The notes under the pieces are model-generated. The model had not been told where the DNA came from, searched no databases, and saw only the letters and a list, made by a program, of their open reading frames with translations. Below, in pieces: positions 36,697 through 48,139 of a stretch of DNA of 64,000 bases. This DNA is from Artemia franciscana (lineage: Eukaryota > Arthropoda > Branchiopoda > Anostraca > Artemiidae): contig NW_027062649.1 in assembly GCF_032884065.1 (NCBI RefSeq), positions 2,835,355 through 2,899,354 of the forward strand. Direction: 5' to 3'. The number at the start of each line of letters is the position of its first letter. Position 1 is the first letter of the stretch. Both the position numbers and the translations under genes were made by a program.

Positions 36697-38955
36697 AACA
36701 AGAGCTAAGAGCTCATATGGCACTTGTGACGAGGCAAGAAGAGCTAAGAGCCAAGAGATCATATGGTATGAGCTCTAGCAAAATTCTATGAATCAATTGA
36801 CTGATTTAAAAGGAAAATAAGAGGCTTAATGCCGGTCAGGATTTAAAATAAGAGCTCTGAGTCACGATGTCTTTCTAAATATCAAAATTCATTAAGATCC
36901 GATCACCTACTAGGATGTAATAAATAAATAATTTTTTCTAATTTTTCCTCTCCCTTTAGCCCCCCAGATGGTCGAATCTGGAAAAACGACTTTATCAAGT
37001 CAATTTGTGCAGCTCCCCGACACGCCTACCAATTTTCATCGTCCTAACACGTCCAGAAGCACCAAACTCGCCAAATCACTGAACTCCTCCCCCCAAATCC
37101 CCCATAGAGGGCGAATCCAGTACGATTCCGTCAATCACGTATCAAGGACATTTGCTTATTCTATCCATCAAGCTTCATCCTGATTCCTCCACTCCAAGTG
37201 TTTTCCAAGATTTGCCCCTCCAACTCCCCCAATGTCAAAAGAAATTTCATTAAGATCTGGTCACCCTTTCGTAAGTTACAAATACCTCAATTTTCAAAAT
37301 TACCCCCCCCCCCTAACTCCACCAAAGAGAGCAGATCCGGTCCGATTATGTCAGTCACGTGTCTTAGACAGGTTTTTATTCTTCTCGTCCAGTTTCATCC
37401 CGATCTCACCGCTTTAAGTATTTTCTAAGATTTCCGGTTCCCCTCAACTGCCCCCCCCCCCGATTACGCTAGGTCCGGTTGAGATTTAAAATAAGAGATC
37501 TGAGTCACGAGATCCTTCTAAATATGAAGTTTCATTAAGATCCGATCACTCCTTCGTAAGTTAAAAGTACGTCATTTTTTCTTATTTTTCAGAATTAACC
37601 CCCCGCCCCAATCGAGCGGATCTGTTCCAATTATGTAAATCACCTATCTAAGACTTCTGCTTGTTTGTCCCACCAAGTTTCATCCCGATCCCTCCAATCT
37701 AAGCGTTTTCCATGATTTTAGGTTCCCCACCGCAAACTCTCCCGAATGTCACCAGATCCGGTCGGGATTTAAAATAAGAGCTCTGAGACACGATATCCTT
37801 CTAAATTTTGAATTTCATTTAGATCCGATAACCCGTTCGTAAGTTAAAAATACCTCATTTTTTCTAATTTTTCAGAATTAACCCCCCCCCCCCAACTACC
37901 CCAAAGAGAGCGAATCTGTTCCGGTTATGTCAATCATTTGTCTAGGACTTGTACTTATTTTTCCCACCAAGTTTCATCCCGATCCCTCCACTCTAAGTGT
38001 TTTCGAAGTTTTAGGTTTCCCCCTCCCAACTCCCCCCCCCCCAATGTCACCAGATCTGTTCGGGATTTAAAATAAGAGCTCTGAGAAACGATATTCTTCT
38101 AAATATCAAATTTCTTCGAGATCCGATCACCCGTTCGTAAGTTAAAATTACCTCATTTTTTCTAATTTTCAGAATTAACCCCCCCCCCCCAACTACCCCG
38201 AAGAGAGTGGATCCGTTCCGGTTATGTCAATCATGTATCTAGGACTTGTGCTTACTTTTCCCACCAAGTTTCATCCTGATCCCTCCGCTCTAAGTGTTTT
38301 CCAAGTTTTAGGTTTCCCCCTCCCAAGTCCCCCCAATGTCACCAGATCTGTTCGGGATTTAAAATAAAAGCTCTGAGACACGATATCCTTCTAAATATCA
38401 GATTTCATTGAGATCCGATCACCCGTTCGTAAGTTAAAAATACCTCATTTTTTATAATTTTTCAGGATTAACCCCCCCCCCCCCCGACTACCCCAAATAG
38501 AGCGGATCCGTTCCGGTTATGTCAATCATGTATCTAGGATTTGTGCTTATTTTTCCCACCAAGTTTCATCCCGATCCCTCCACTCTAAGTGTTTTCCAAG
38601 ATTTTAGGTTTCCCCCTTCCAACTCCCCCCCCCAATGTCACCAGATCCGGTCGGGATTTAAAATAACAGCTCTGAGACACGATATTCTTCCAAACATCAA
38701 ATTTCATTAAGATCTGATCAACCGTTCGTAAGTTAAAAATACTTCAATTTTTCAATTTTTCCGAATTAACGGGCCCCCCACTCCTCCCCCAGATGGTCAA
38801 ATCGGGAAAACGACTATTTCTAATTTAATCTGGTCCGGTCCCTGATACGTCTGCCAAATTTCATCGTCCTAGCTTACCTGGAAGTGCCTAAAGTAGCAAA
38901 ACCGGGACCGACAGAATTTGCGATTGCTATATGTCACTTGGTTAATACCAAGTGC
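36697..38955 (-). repeat. R2 composite repeat, long copy (about 7 units)
   Basis: Inverted relative to the other copies. One end has 'gagctaagagctcatatg' (36700-36720). The other has the perfect palindrome CACTTGGTTAATACCAAGTG (38935-38954). In between, units of about 285-298 bp begin with 'gatttaaaataagagctctgag' (about 36840, 37483, 37768, 38063, 38357, 38655), each with a poly-C run. Non-coding; the short open frames here are accidental. Confidence 0.85.
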
Positions 38956-39562
38956 CATAAAAAGAGTGATTTTGTATTATTAATTTACTTTTTGTGAATA
39001 ATCACTTGTTCAAAATAAATCCAAGGTAACAAACGTTTCCTAACCCCTGGGTTCCAAATTTTTCAGGTTGATGAAATGTGATAAGTTTGAAATATTTTCT
39101 TGTACAAAGGCTCCTTGCCATGTGTAACTCTTTCTGCCCTGTTTATCTTGTATTTTTAGAAGTTTTTTTTAGTTTCACATTCTTGAGCTTGCGTAGATAA
39201 GGATTTAGCTAACGTACTTATTCATTTCTTTGTGGTAGATGTGTCCTGGCAAATTTTGTCAGCCATAGACAGTCACTGCCGGTATTTCTCTGGAATAATT
39301 AGTCCACAGTAACTAATTTGAAAAAGATATTCATTATATATATATTATGCAATAAAAAGTGCTGAGCTATCAAAATGTGTGTATTCTTCTGAAAAGGATC
39401 AAATAAGAACTATAGAAAGTAACTTCAATTGTCTAATTGTGTTTGACAATTTTATAGATCAGTTCATAAAATGTTTAACTTGGATGGAAGAAAAAAAATT
39501 GGTCCTTCTGCTTGTATTAATCCTTTGATAACATTCATTTTAATTCTGATTATTTTTCTTAG
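38956..39562. other. intronic sequence, nothing recognised
   Basis: AT-rich sequence leading to the acceptor at 39561-39562. Confidence 0.4.
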
Positions 39563-39664
39563 CAAGTCAAAGATGAATTTGCTGTAGGTACTCACAAAGG
39601 GGGGAACAATAGTTCTAGTCAGTTTGAAGATAATGGAGAACGATTCGATAATGGAAGTGAAAAA
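39563..39664 (+). CDS. candidate internal exon of the BTB gene
   Basis: Acceptor 'tatttttcttag' at 39562, open only in phase 0: QVKDEFAVGTHKGG, then a Ser/Asn/Glu-rich stretch ending in RFDNG. Two donors are possible: aaaa|gtaagc (exon end 39664, phase 0) or ggaa|gtgaaa (exon end 39656, phase 1). Only the second links directly to the phase-1 exons at 40994, 51431 and 60012. The end 'aatggaa|gtga' resembles the end of the 51431 exon ('aatggaa|gtgag'). The entry phase matches 24815 and 24922, supporting membership in the BTB transcription unit. No domain is recognised. Confidence 0.5.
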
Positions 39665-40359
39665 GTAAGCATTTGTTTTCCTTTATTACTTTATTATTTT
39701 TCAATTCACATGATTGATTATAGCTTCTTGTTTTGAAACAAGTGTTTTCCTTTTTGCTAATTGGCAGTTCTCTTTCTTTGTTTAGATATGCAATAAGAAT
39801 AGTTACGGTATGTCCACGTTTATGTTCAGTTATATATTTATGTTCAATAAAGTAAATATCCTGTTGAAACCAGAGAATCCAAGAATAGGTGTTGTTCATT
39901 CCATTAAAGTGTGGGACTAAAACAAGGTCCAGTTAATCATTTTTATTTAATAAGCTGTTTTTGTTATCTTCTTTGAAAAAAAAACTATCTCATTCTAGCT
40001 ACCAAAAATAAAAAATGGCGTTTTTTCCGAAAAAAGCTATTTAGTGAATAGTTATTTAGTTCTAGCTGCAAATAATAATGATTTTTAAATAAGCAATTTT
40101 CAGCTGGCTTTCCCAGTTGTTAAAGACCATAAAGTATGAACAATACCAATCGCCCTAATTGTTTTTGACTCAGTCGCTTCTAATCGCTTTTGACTTAGAA
40201 AAGCATTAAAACTTGCAATTTCCAATCGAATGAGTCCTTCCAAAGATTTCTACGACTTGTCACAAATAAAGTGGACTAGAAAAAACTACATGTGGCCATT
40301 TTCTCTTTATTTAGGCAACACTGTTATGATAACTAGACGAGAGTAGTGTAGGGGTCCAG
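39665..40359. other. intronic sequence, nothing recognised
   Basis: No ORF, no repeat matched within the window. Confidence 0.4.
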
Positions 40360-40971
40360 CTATGGGGTTTACACCCTTATTTTGCCACTAAAGGTTGCCT
40401 ATGCTACATACTCTAAGCCTGAGGCTTGTCCTACTTAAATGTAAGGTGAAACTACAGAGTGTACATCTATTTTGCACACTTCCATGAGAACTTCATTTCC
40501 ATATAGCCATGAGCTCTAGCAACCAGCCATAGCAACTAGATCCAATATAAGGTTAGATTTTCAACGTAATTCATATTAGTAAGAAAGTAGACATCAGAGA
40601 GAACAGTTTGAATATACTCTTTCTTGTCAAGTTTTTATTTCACAATACATATTAGTGAAAAAATGCTACGGGGTTTACACCCTTATTTTGCCACTAAAGG
40701 TTGCCTATGCTACATACTCTAAGCCTGAGGCTTGTCCTACTTAAATGTCAGGTGAAACTACAGAGTGTACATCTATTTTGCACACTTCCATGAGAACTTC
40801 ATTTCCATATAGCCATGAGCCCTAGCAACCAGACCTAGCAACTAGATCCAATATAAGGTTAGATTTTCAACGTAATTCATATTAGTAAGAAAGTAGACAT
40901 CAGAGAGAATAGTTTGAATATACTCTTTCTAGTCAAGTTTTTATTTCACGATACATATTAGTGAAAAAATG
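40360..40971. repeat. 306-bp tandem duplication
   Basis: 40360-40665 and 40666-40971 are near-identical direct repeats (for example 'ggggtttacacccttatttt' in both, 306 bp apart), with only a few substitutions by eye. The second copy ends 22 bp before a candidate exon, so the duplication lies in its presumed intron. Confidence 0.9.
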
Positions 40972-40993
40972 AGTGGTTTGTTTGTACTCTTAG

Positions 40994-41253
40994 AATTTGA
41001 TAGTGGAGCTGGTAACAGGAGCAGTGATACAAAGACAAGAGTACCAAACATAGCACTAGAAATTACATGAGGATCTCGGCTAAGCCGTGAATGGGATGAT
41101 ATGTATGCAAGATATTTGATATCATTTAGCAAATTCAAATTGGAGGAGCAGTTATGTTTTGCAGCAAAACTTGATATAATGCCTGTACAGAGACTTCAAG
41201 CTGCTTTAAATGCAATAATGAAATTTATTGAGGAAAACAAGTTGAATCAGTAA
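40994..41253 (+). CDS. candidate exon with in-frame TGA, unknown product
   Basis: Acceptor 'tttgtactcttag' at 40993. Only phase 1 is open: (x)FDSGAGNRSSDTKTRV ... LEIT, then TGA at 41068-41070, then the same frame continues for 60 codons (GSRLSREWDDMYARYLISF ... KLEEQLCFAAKLDIM ... FIEENKLNQ) to TAA at 41251-41253. The perfect donor gtaagt overlaps that TAA (exon end 41249). The second part looks like a genuine helical protein segment, with no family I recognise. The TGA could be a sequencing error, a mutation in a dying exon, or a sign that the real acceptor is farther in. Membership in the BTB gene rests on strand and phase only. Confidence 0.35.
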
Positions 41254-41259
41254 GTGAAA

Positions 41260-42077
41260 ATGTGTGATATATTGTTGTAATTATTTAATAAAAATGTTTC
41301 CAAATAAAAAATGTTTTTCTTGTTGGATCTTTTTAGTAGTTTACCTTTCCTGTCTCTCTAGAAATATTCTCGAAATAGAAAAATCTTTGTTAGTATGCAG
41401 GCAGCTGTGAGTGTTAGGATCTAAAAAATGGATGGATTTGAGAAAGAAAAATCATGCAGAATCTTGTGATTTTCGAAAAATGTTTGATGCTAGATGATGA
41501 TTTTCTAGAGTTATTTCTTCAAAGGAAAATATTTTCTCAAAAAAATGCGTAACGATATAAAGAGAAATGATTCTCCGTCTTAGCACTATTGTATGAAACT
41601 TTTACGTCGTGGCCCAAACACATTTCTCAATTTATTGACAAATTCATTGAAAATAAATAAAATGTTATTTGGATTGGCTTTTGCACACTACCTTAAAAAT
41701 TCAATGAGGATTTAAGACTCTACCCAAATGATTTTCATCAGAACAATAATTTAGAAGATGCTGTTCAAAAAGATTCAGTTGAATTGTGATGTCACTCGAT
41801 TGCTCCTCCCTTTCTCTGTATAACTAAAAAAGAACACTCTTTGTCGATAGTAAGTCAGTTTCATTTTGGCGGTGTGAGAGTCAACACTGGATAAATGTTA
41901 TATAAATTTCCACTATCCATGCATACTCTGGGTACCTGGTCATCATGTGGGAATTGTACAATTGCTGATGAGTATGATGAAAAGATGAAAAGATTTAAAG
42001 ATAAAGTGATTGATGGATGGGAATCGTTGTGTGGTAAATATGCCATTTCTGTCCAGGGAAAGAAAACTTCGTTTTGA
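41260..42077 (+). other. degraded coding-like sequence, origin unknown
   Basis: Plus-strand pieces with coding look, broken by stops: NHAESCDFRKMFDA near 41445, then a KHISQFIDKFIENK stretch near 41615-41660, then an open 61-codon piece 41895-42077 with SSCGNCTIADEYDEKMKRF. They converge on the minus-strand Polinton-like block. They may belong to the same element or be an older pseudogene. No family is recognised. Confidence 0.25.
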
Positions 42078-42129
42078 TCTAACAATTTTCTTCCTTGGTT
42101 TTTTCTTTTTCTTTGAAAAAGAAAAAGAA

Positions 42130-43424
42130 AATTATCTTTTTATGACCCGAATAGAGATGGCTGAGTGATGCAGTGTTTCTCGATCTTTTAAACCTTTTCC
42201 ATTTTGCTGAGATTTCTATTGCTTGCCAAGGAATCGCGCACTGGACCTGATATTTTCCGAAACACTTTTTTAAACTCCATGACAGAGCCACAATCGTGTA
42301 GTTTAGAGGATGCAAAATTCATGGCAGCCAGTACAGTATTTTTTTTAGCCAAGGGTAGTTCAGAGCGAAATAGCTTAGGAAACCAACTACCAAGACAAGA
42401 CTCCATCTTTGATGAAATGTCCTTTGTAATAGTCCATTCCATGACCCATTTGTCTTGGATCATGAGTAGCAACATAGCAATCAATATCAGGAAAAACGAA
42501 TGCAATTTTTCTATTATACATCTTGCTATTGAACGGGTCGAGAACGACATATAATCACGGCCAAACATTTTGTTTTTACTAAAGGATCACCTAATTCACT
42601 TTTTAATGTTAACTGACAGAATTCCAAATAGGAATTGTTTACAGGGATATAATGAAGCTGCTTTATATTGCAATGATGAATGTGATCTTGACTAGTTTTT
42701 GGTTTCAGAACATGTTAGAGGAGAATGTTGCAATTGCCAACTCTCGGTGTTTCAAAGGATGAGGCGTAAAGAAATATACAACTGTCCGAGGATATGCCAG
42801 CTAGATAGTCAGCGAAAATGACACGATCCATGCCACTAGTGGTTCTAGCACTTCTATCATTGATTATATTCAGTTTTAAACAAAGAACATCTTTCACATT
42901 ATCATCGAGAATAACTTTTTCATTGTCAATGGATAAACTAATGTAGATCTTGCCCTATCCCATTGAATAGTTGAATTGAAAGCGGAGATTCTTTTACTGA
43001 TAACAAGACGCAAACAAATTCATGCTATAAAATTCCTTGTATGGTAATGTGGCGAAGGGATATTCACCAAAGTTCATTGTTTTTATCCAATGCTCGCGAA
43101 GGAGTGACCAATCATGTGGTCTAACTTTTATTTCATGTGCCGATCTTTCCTCAGGGTGTCGTTTGTATTTCTGAGAATATAATCGACAAGAGCAACTTCA
43201 TACTCACCATCAAATTTGTTGTTGGGAGAGAGTTTTGTCCTAAAATCACTTATATAGAGTGAATCAGAGACAGAGAACATGAATGGGTGTATTGTGACGC
43301 ATTTGAATCTCGTAGAGTTTGAAGATCTGCTTGGATTAAATGCAGTAGGAAAAAGGCCTTTGTTTTTTTGATAATGGTTACCACGAACTCTATGATTTCG
43401 ATGTTGAGTGTAACTTTTGTTCAT
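42130..43424 (-). pseudogene. Polinton/Maverick-like structural-protein relic
   Basis: A minus-strand open piece 43424-43128 contains MFSVSDSLYIS followed by DFRTKLSPNN and GEYEVALVDY. This arrangement is typical near the N-terminus of a conserved protein found beside the packaging ATPase in animal Polinton-like/adintovirus-like elements. Lower pieces (42950-42715; 42568-42188) are open but unassigned and separated by breaks; they could be the rest of the same gene. Assignment rests mainly on the short motif and on the neighbouring ATPase. Nothing here is intact. Confidence 0.45.
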
Positions 43425-43439
43425 TTTGTAGATACTCTC

Positions 43440-44310
43440 TCGCTTATTCTCTTTTAATCCAGTGACTTTAGAAAGTGTGGTGGGGAACTTAGAATTCCCA
43501 CTTCACCAATATTTTCATAAACACGTTTAAAAACTTCGACCATTTTGAAGCCAAACTTGTAATGTAATGTCCGCTATCCTTTTGCATACTAGCGGGAGGT
43601 GGTGTTGAGTTGATATCAATACGTCTTCACTTTTGTCTCGCCGCCACCACTGGTGTTTTCAAATCATTTTTTCTACTACTACTACTACTACTAGCATTAA
43701 CGTTAGGTGTGCTAGTATTTTTCAAGATTGACTTAAGATTTTCTTCTTTTAATGTTAGACTGCTATGTTCCATTAATTTTTCTAGAATTTGCTTATTGGT
43801 AGTAAGACTTTTCGGGAAGTTTAATGTATTTAAAGATTTTTATAGATGATTGTCAAATGATAAAAGTCTTTCACGATTTGTAATCATATCATATGATTAT
43901 AATCATATGATATACCCCCTGAATATAATTACCCCCTGATATATATACCCCCATATATATACCCCCTGAATTATAATTCATTTCCTTTTACTGTCAACTT
44001 GAATGTGTTCACTTTCCATAATGTATGTTAAAACTCTTTTACTTTGTTCGTGGTCTGAGTGTGGCAGTATGTCTCCAACACTTGACAATTCGAATTTCCC
44101 CCCTTTGATTGTGTTGTTCTTCCAGAATCTTGAAAAGGTGCATTCGTTTTATCAACAACACTTACATTGACTGGTCTCAGGTAATAGGGTATATGTTTGT
44201 CCACTCGCCGAAGTGCATCTTGAAGCAAAAGTAGTTTTTAATCATCGGGAATATTCTTATTATTAATGAATTTACTGATATTGTCCTCGAAGTGTTCCAT
44301 TGGTGAAAGG
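43440..44310 (-). pseudogene. Polinton-like small accessory gene relic
   Basis: The minus strand of about 44300-44160 encodes EDNISKFINNKNIPDD, a stop, and then an LLLQDALRR helix pattern. This is an arrangement I associate with a short gene lying between ATPase and structural genes in animal Polinton-like elements. The lower part (43840-43600) is Ser-rich coding-like sequence with breaks. Order ATPase, this piece, structural relic on one strand supports a single decayed element. Moderate to low certainty. Confidence 0.35.
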
Positions 44311-44689
44311 GCGAGTCATATTGTCGTCCATTTGCAGGGTTTAGCCTTTTTTCTATAGAAAACTGTTTACAAGTCGTGCATTCATTGGCAGTAGAAGCGT
44401 AAAAAAGCTATCACCCGCTATGAAGGGACGTTATCTTTTGAAATCTTTTCTTTCTTTTTAGAAACAAGGGACCAGGAAATAGAACAATGTTACTTTGTCT
44501 GTGGCTTAACTATTTCTGGCAATTGAACATTGCCCTTGGTTAGATTTATACAGAGTTCAGATATGAGATTAGTGAATTCTTTGTCAATACCATGTTTGAG
44601 TATGGCTCACCAATGTGCCAGTTTTGAACTGCTTAAAACGGAAAATAAATGTCTATTTTCATGTAGTTTCTTCAGGGTCAGGGTGGCAA

Positions 44690-45440
44690 CTAATGACCTT
44701 TTTACAGTTCACTGGAAGATATACGGTAATTTAAGTGTCAAAAATATCTGTTACTATACGAAAATCTTCGGGTGTATTCTTATTGAGATCCAATTTGGTT
44801 TATTTTTGGCCTGACTGCATGCTGAAAGTAGAAGTTTTGGAGCAGCGGAATATGTTTGTTTATTGAGAGTTATTAGAGAATTTGAATCAAGAACAACCCT
44901 GTAAATGATGTAGCATGTTCAACTCAAAGCAAGTGTTCTCATGCATTTGCTCTGATGAAAGAGATTGTGTAGAACCAGGGGTATAGAAATCTGTTCATGA
45001 TGCGTGTGGCCAGTAAACAATTATAGCATTTCCTGAGACCATTGTTCAACGGATTCAACTAAATCATCAATAATGAACCAAGAGTTTGGTTGAATAATGT
45101 TGAATACGTCAAGTTCCAGTATGAATTTTGTGCCTGCTACAATAGCCTTTATTTTATTATATACTCTTGCCAAACACTGTAGCGATAGTAGATTTTTATT
45201 GGGTTTTGCAAAAACATTTTATTACGGTTTTTAATTATTTTTATTAAAAGTGTTGTTTTGCCCGACATTTATGGACCACAAAGAACGATCTGAACGGTGT
45301 TTTAAATTGATACATATTTTCAACAGCTGGACGACAACTAACTGTAAACTGTGGTTGTCCAAAGAACAAATAATTTTCCTACGAGTCTTATTGCGATGTT
45401 CAAGAACAACAACAACAACAAATTTTGAATAAAATTTATT
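44690..45440 (-). pseudogene. Polinton/Maverick-like DNA-packaging ATPase relic
   Basis: An ATPase of the FtsK/HerA type that would drive genome packaging in Polinton-type elements. The minus strand shows a Walker A-like SGKTT (45265-45251) preceded by a stop, an IYYRYSVWQEY segment, then after a gap a Walker B-like WFIIDDLVES region (about 45100-45070). A stop follows soon after, then GHTHHEQISIPLVLHNLF and the later RDSNSL-like conserved region (here VLDSNSLITLNKQ), and a broken C-terminus to about 44700. At least four stops or frame changes. The gene is dead, but this motif set is distinctive and anchors the identity of the 42-45 kb block. Confidence 0.75.
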
Positions 45441-45444
45441 CTCT

Positions 45445-46160
45445 TTTATATTTTACGATAATTACACAATATTTTTTTTAATCAACACAATAATATCACA
45501 GTTTAAAAGAACACTTTTTTTTTATTAACAACATTTTTAATAAATACAGAAATATTGCAAATACACTTAGAAAAGACCCCCCCCCCCCACTGGAAGGTCG
45601 CGGTGGTCGCTTTCGGCAGTCAAATAGTTCGTGCTAAGGAACAATAAGTAAGGCGAAATCCAGTTTTTTTTTATGACATCATGTTCACGAAGCTGTTCCT
45701 TTCGTACAAATCTATTTTGTTTATTAAATAAATTGTTATGGCTCTTTTTATTATTATTATGTATTTCTTATCTTTAAAGCTAACAGGCATTTTCTAACCT
45801 TTGTGGAAGTGTATTGGGCTCTTCAGTTTATTTAAACTTTGCAGTTCGTTATATTTTCTTTTAGTGACCTTAACGTTTTAGAATTTCCCGTATGCTGGAT
45901 ATCTTAGTTTTTTTTTCACCGAAGGGAAGGAGATAAAAAGCTACAAAAGTTTGCACATTTGAGTATTGCATGGTATTATGATGAGATTTGCCCTATCCAA
46001 TTTCTGTGTATAAATGAATAAGTGCATCTAATGTAATTTAAATATCATGTTTGATAAAGCCGCTTCTGGGGTGGAAGGAAACATATTTGTTCTGTTATGG
46101 GTGTATTTGTCCCTTATTTCTCTACGTTATAATGTGGCATTTGTGGGGACGTGATTTTTT
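45445..46160. other. no gene recognised; R1 terminus relic at 45615-45665
   Basis: AT-rich, with a poly-C run at 45575 and a degraded R1 end ('tcaaatagttcgtgctaagg'). Confidence 0.45.
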
Positions 46161-46164
46161 ATAA

Positions 46165-48045
46165 TTTTTATGGCACTTGGTCTTAACCAATTGACATATA
46201 GCAATCGCAAATTCTGTCGGTCTTTCTGTCGGTCCCGGTTTTGCTACTTAAGGCACTTCCAGGTAAGCTAGGACGATGAAATTTGGTAGGCGTATTAGGG
46301 ACCGGACCAGATTAATTTAGAAATAGTCGTTTTCCCGATTTGACCATCTCGGGGGATTGGGGGGCCGTTAATCCGGAAAAAATAGAAAAAATGAAGTATT
46401 TTTAACTTACGAACGGTTGATCAGATCTAATGAAATTTGATGTTTGGAAGGATATCATGTCTCAGAGCTGTTATTTTAAATTCCGACCGGATCTGGTGGC
46501 AGTTGGGAGGGGGAAACCTAAAATCTTAGAAAACGCTTAGAGTGGAGGGATCGGGATGAAACTTGGTGGGAAAAATAAGCACAAATATACTAGATACATG
46601 ATTGACATAACCGGAACGGATCCACTCTCTTTGGGGTAGCTTTTTTTTGGGGGGGGGGGGGCTAATTCTGAACAATTAGAAAAAATGAGGTATTTTTAAC
46701 TTACGGACTGGTGATCGGATCTCAATGAAATTTGATATTTAGAAGGATATCGTGTCTCAAAGCTCTTATTTTAAATCCCGACTGTATGTGGTGACATTGG
46801 GGGGAGTTTGGGGTGGGGAACATAAAATCATGGAAAACGCTTAGATTGGAGGGATCGGGATGAAACTTGGTGGGAAAAATAAGCAGAAGTCTTAGATACG
46901 TGATTTACATAATTGGAACGGATCCCCTCTATTGGGGGGGGAGTTGATTCTGAAAAATTAGAAAAAAGATGTATTTTTTAACTTACGAAGGAGTGATAGG
47001 ATCTTCATGAAACTTCATATTTAGAAGGACCTCGTAACTTGGATCTCTTATTTTAAATCTCAACCGGATCTAGCGCCATTGGGGGGGGGGGCGGAAATCT
47101 TAGAACATACTTAAAGCAGAGAGATCAGGATGAAACTGGATGGGAAGAATAAAAACCTGTTTAAGATATGTTACTGACATGACCGGACCGGATCTGCTCT
47201 CTTTGGTGGAGTTGGGGGGGGGTAATTTGGAAAAATGGGGTATTTGTAACTTACGAAAGGGTGGGCAGATCTTAATGAAGTTTGATTTTTAGAAGGATCT
47301 TGTGCTTTAAAGCTCTAATTTTTACTTCCGACCAGATCCTGTGACATTGGGGGGAGTAGGAGGGGAAACCGGAATTCTTGGAAAACGTGAAAATTGGGGT
47401 ATTTTTATCTTACGAATAGGTGATCGGATCTTAATGAAATTTGATATTTAGAAGGAATTCATGTCTCAGAGCTCTTACTTCAAATCCCGACCAGATCTTT
47501 TGAGATTGGGAGGAGTGGGAGGGGGAAGTCTTGGAAAACACTTGGAGTGGAGGAATCGGGATGAAGCTTGGTGGATAGAATAAGTAAATGTCCTTCATAC
47601 GTGATTGACGTACCGTACCGGATTCGCTCTCTCTGGGGGAGTTGGGGGGAGGGGTTCATTGGTTTGGCGAGTTTGGAGCTTCTAGACGTGCTAGGACGAT
47701 GGAAATTGGTAGGCGTTTTAGGGAGCTGCACAAATTGACTTGATAAAGTCGTTTTCCAGATTCGACCATCTAGGGGGCTAAAGGGAGAGGAAAAATTAGA
47801 AAAAAAATAGGTATTTATAACGTTCGAGTGGGTGATCGGATCTTAATGAATTTTGATATTTAGAAGGACATCGTGACTCAGAGCTCTTATTTTAAATCCT
47901 GGCCGGCATTAAGCCTCTGATTTTCCTTTTAAATCAATCTTTTGATTCTTAGAATTTTGTTAGAGCTCATACCATACGAGCTCTTGGCTCTTAGCTCTTC
48001 TTGCCTCGTCACAGGTGCCATATGAGCTCTTAGCTCTTGTTCTTT
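46165..48045 (+). repeat. R2 composite repeat (about 6 units)
   Basis: Starts with the degraded palindrome end 'ggcacttggtcttaacc' and ends 'catatgagctcttagctctt'. Unit markers ('tttagaaggat...cagagctctt') lie near 46440, 46735, 47027, 47285, 47448 and 47867. Poly-G runs mark unit boundaries. Non-coding. Confidence 0.8.
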
Positions 48046-48139
48046 AATAAAAGCAATTAAGTTTACATTAATAGTAATAGGATTGATATGGCTAAAATAT
48101 GTGTGGCTACATCTTTGTCCTTTATGTCTATCCCAGCCT

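Noticed and set aside
37198-38710. Proline/serine-rich short ORFs
   Set aside because: They lie inside the R2 repeat units and recur with unit periodicity.
43900-43975. Short 'ataccccctga' and palindromic 'atcatatgat' repeats as a possible regulatory array
   Set aside because: Only a few imperfect copies in very AT-rich DNA within a decayed element; not distinguishable from chance.
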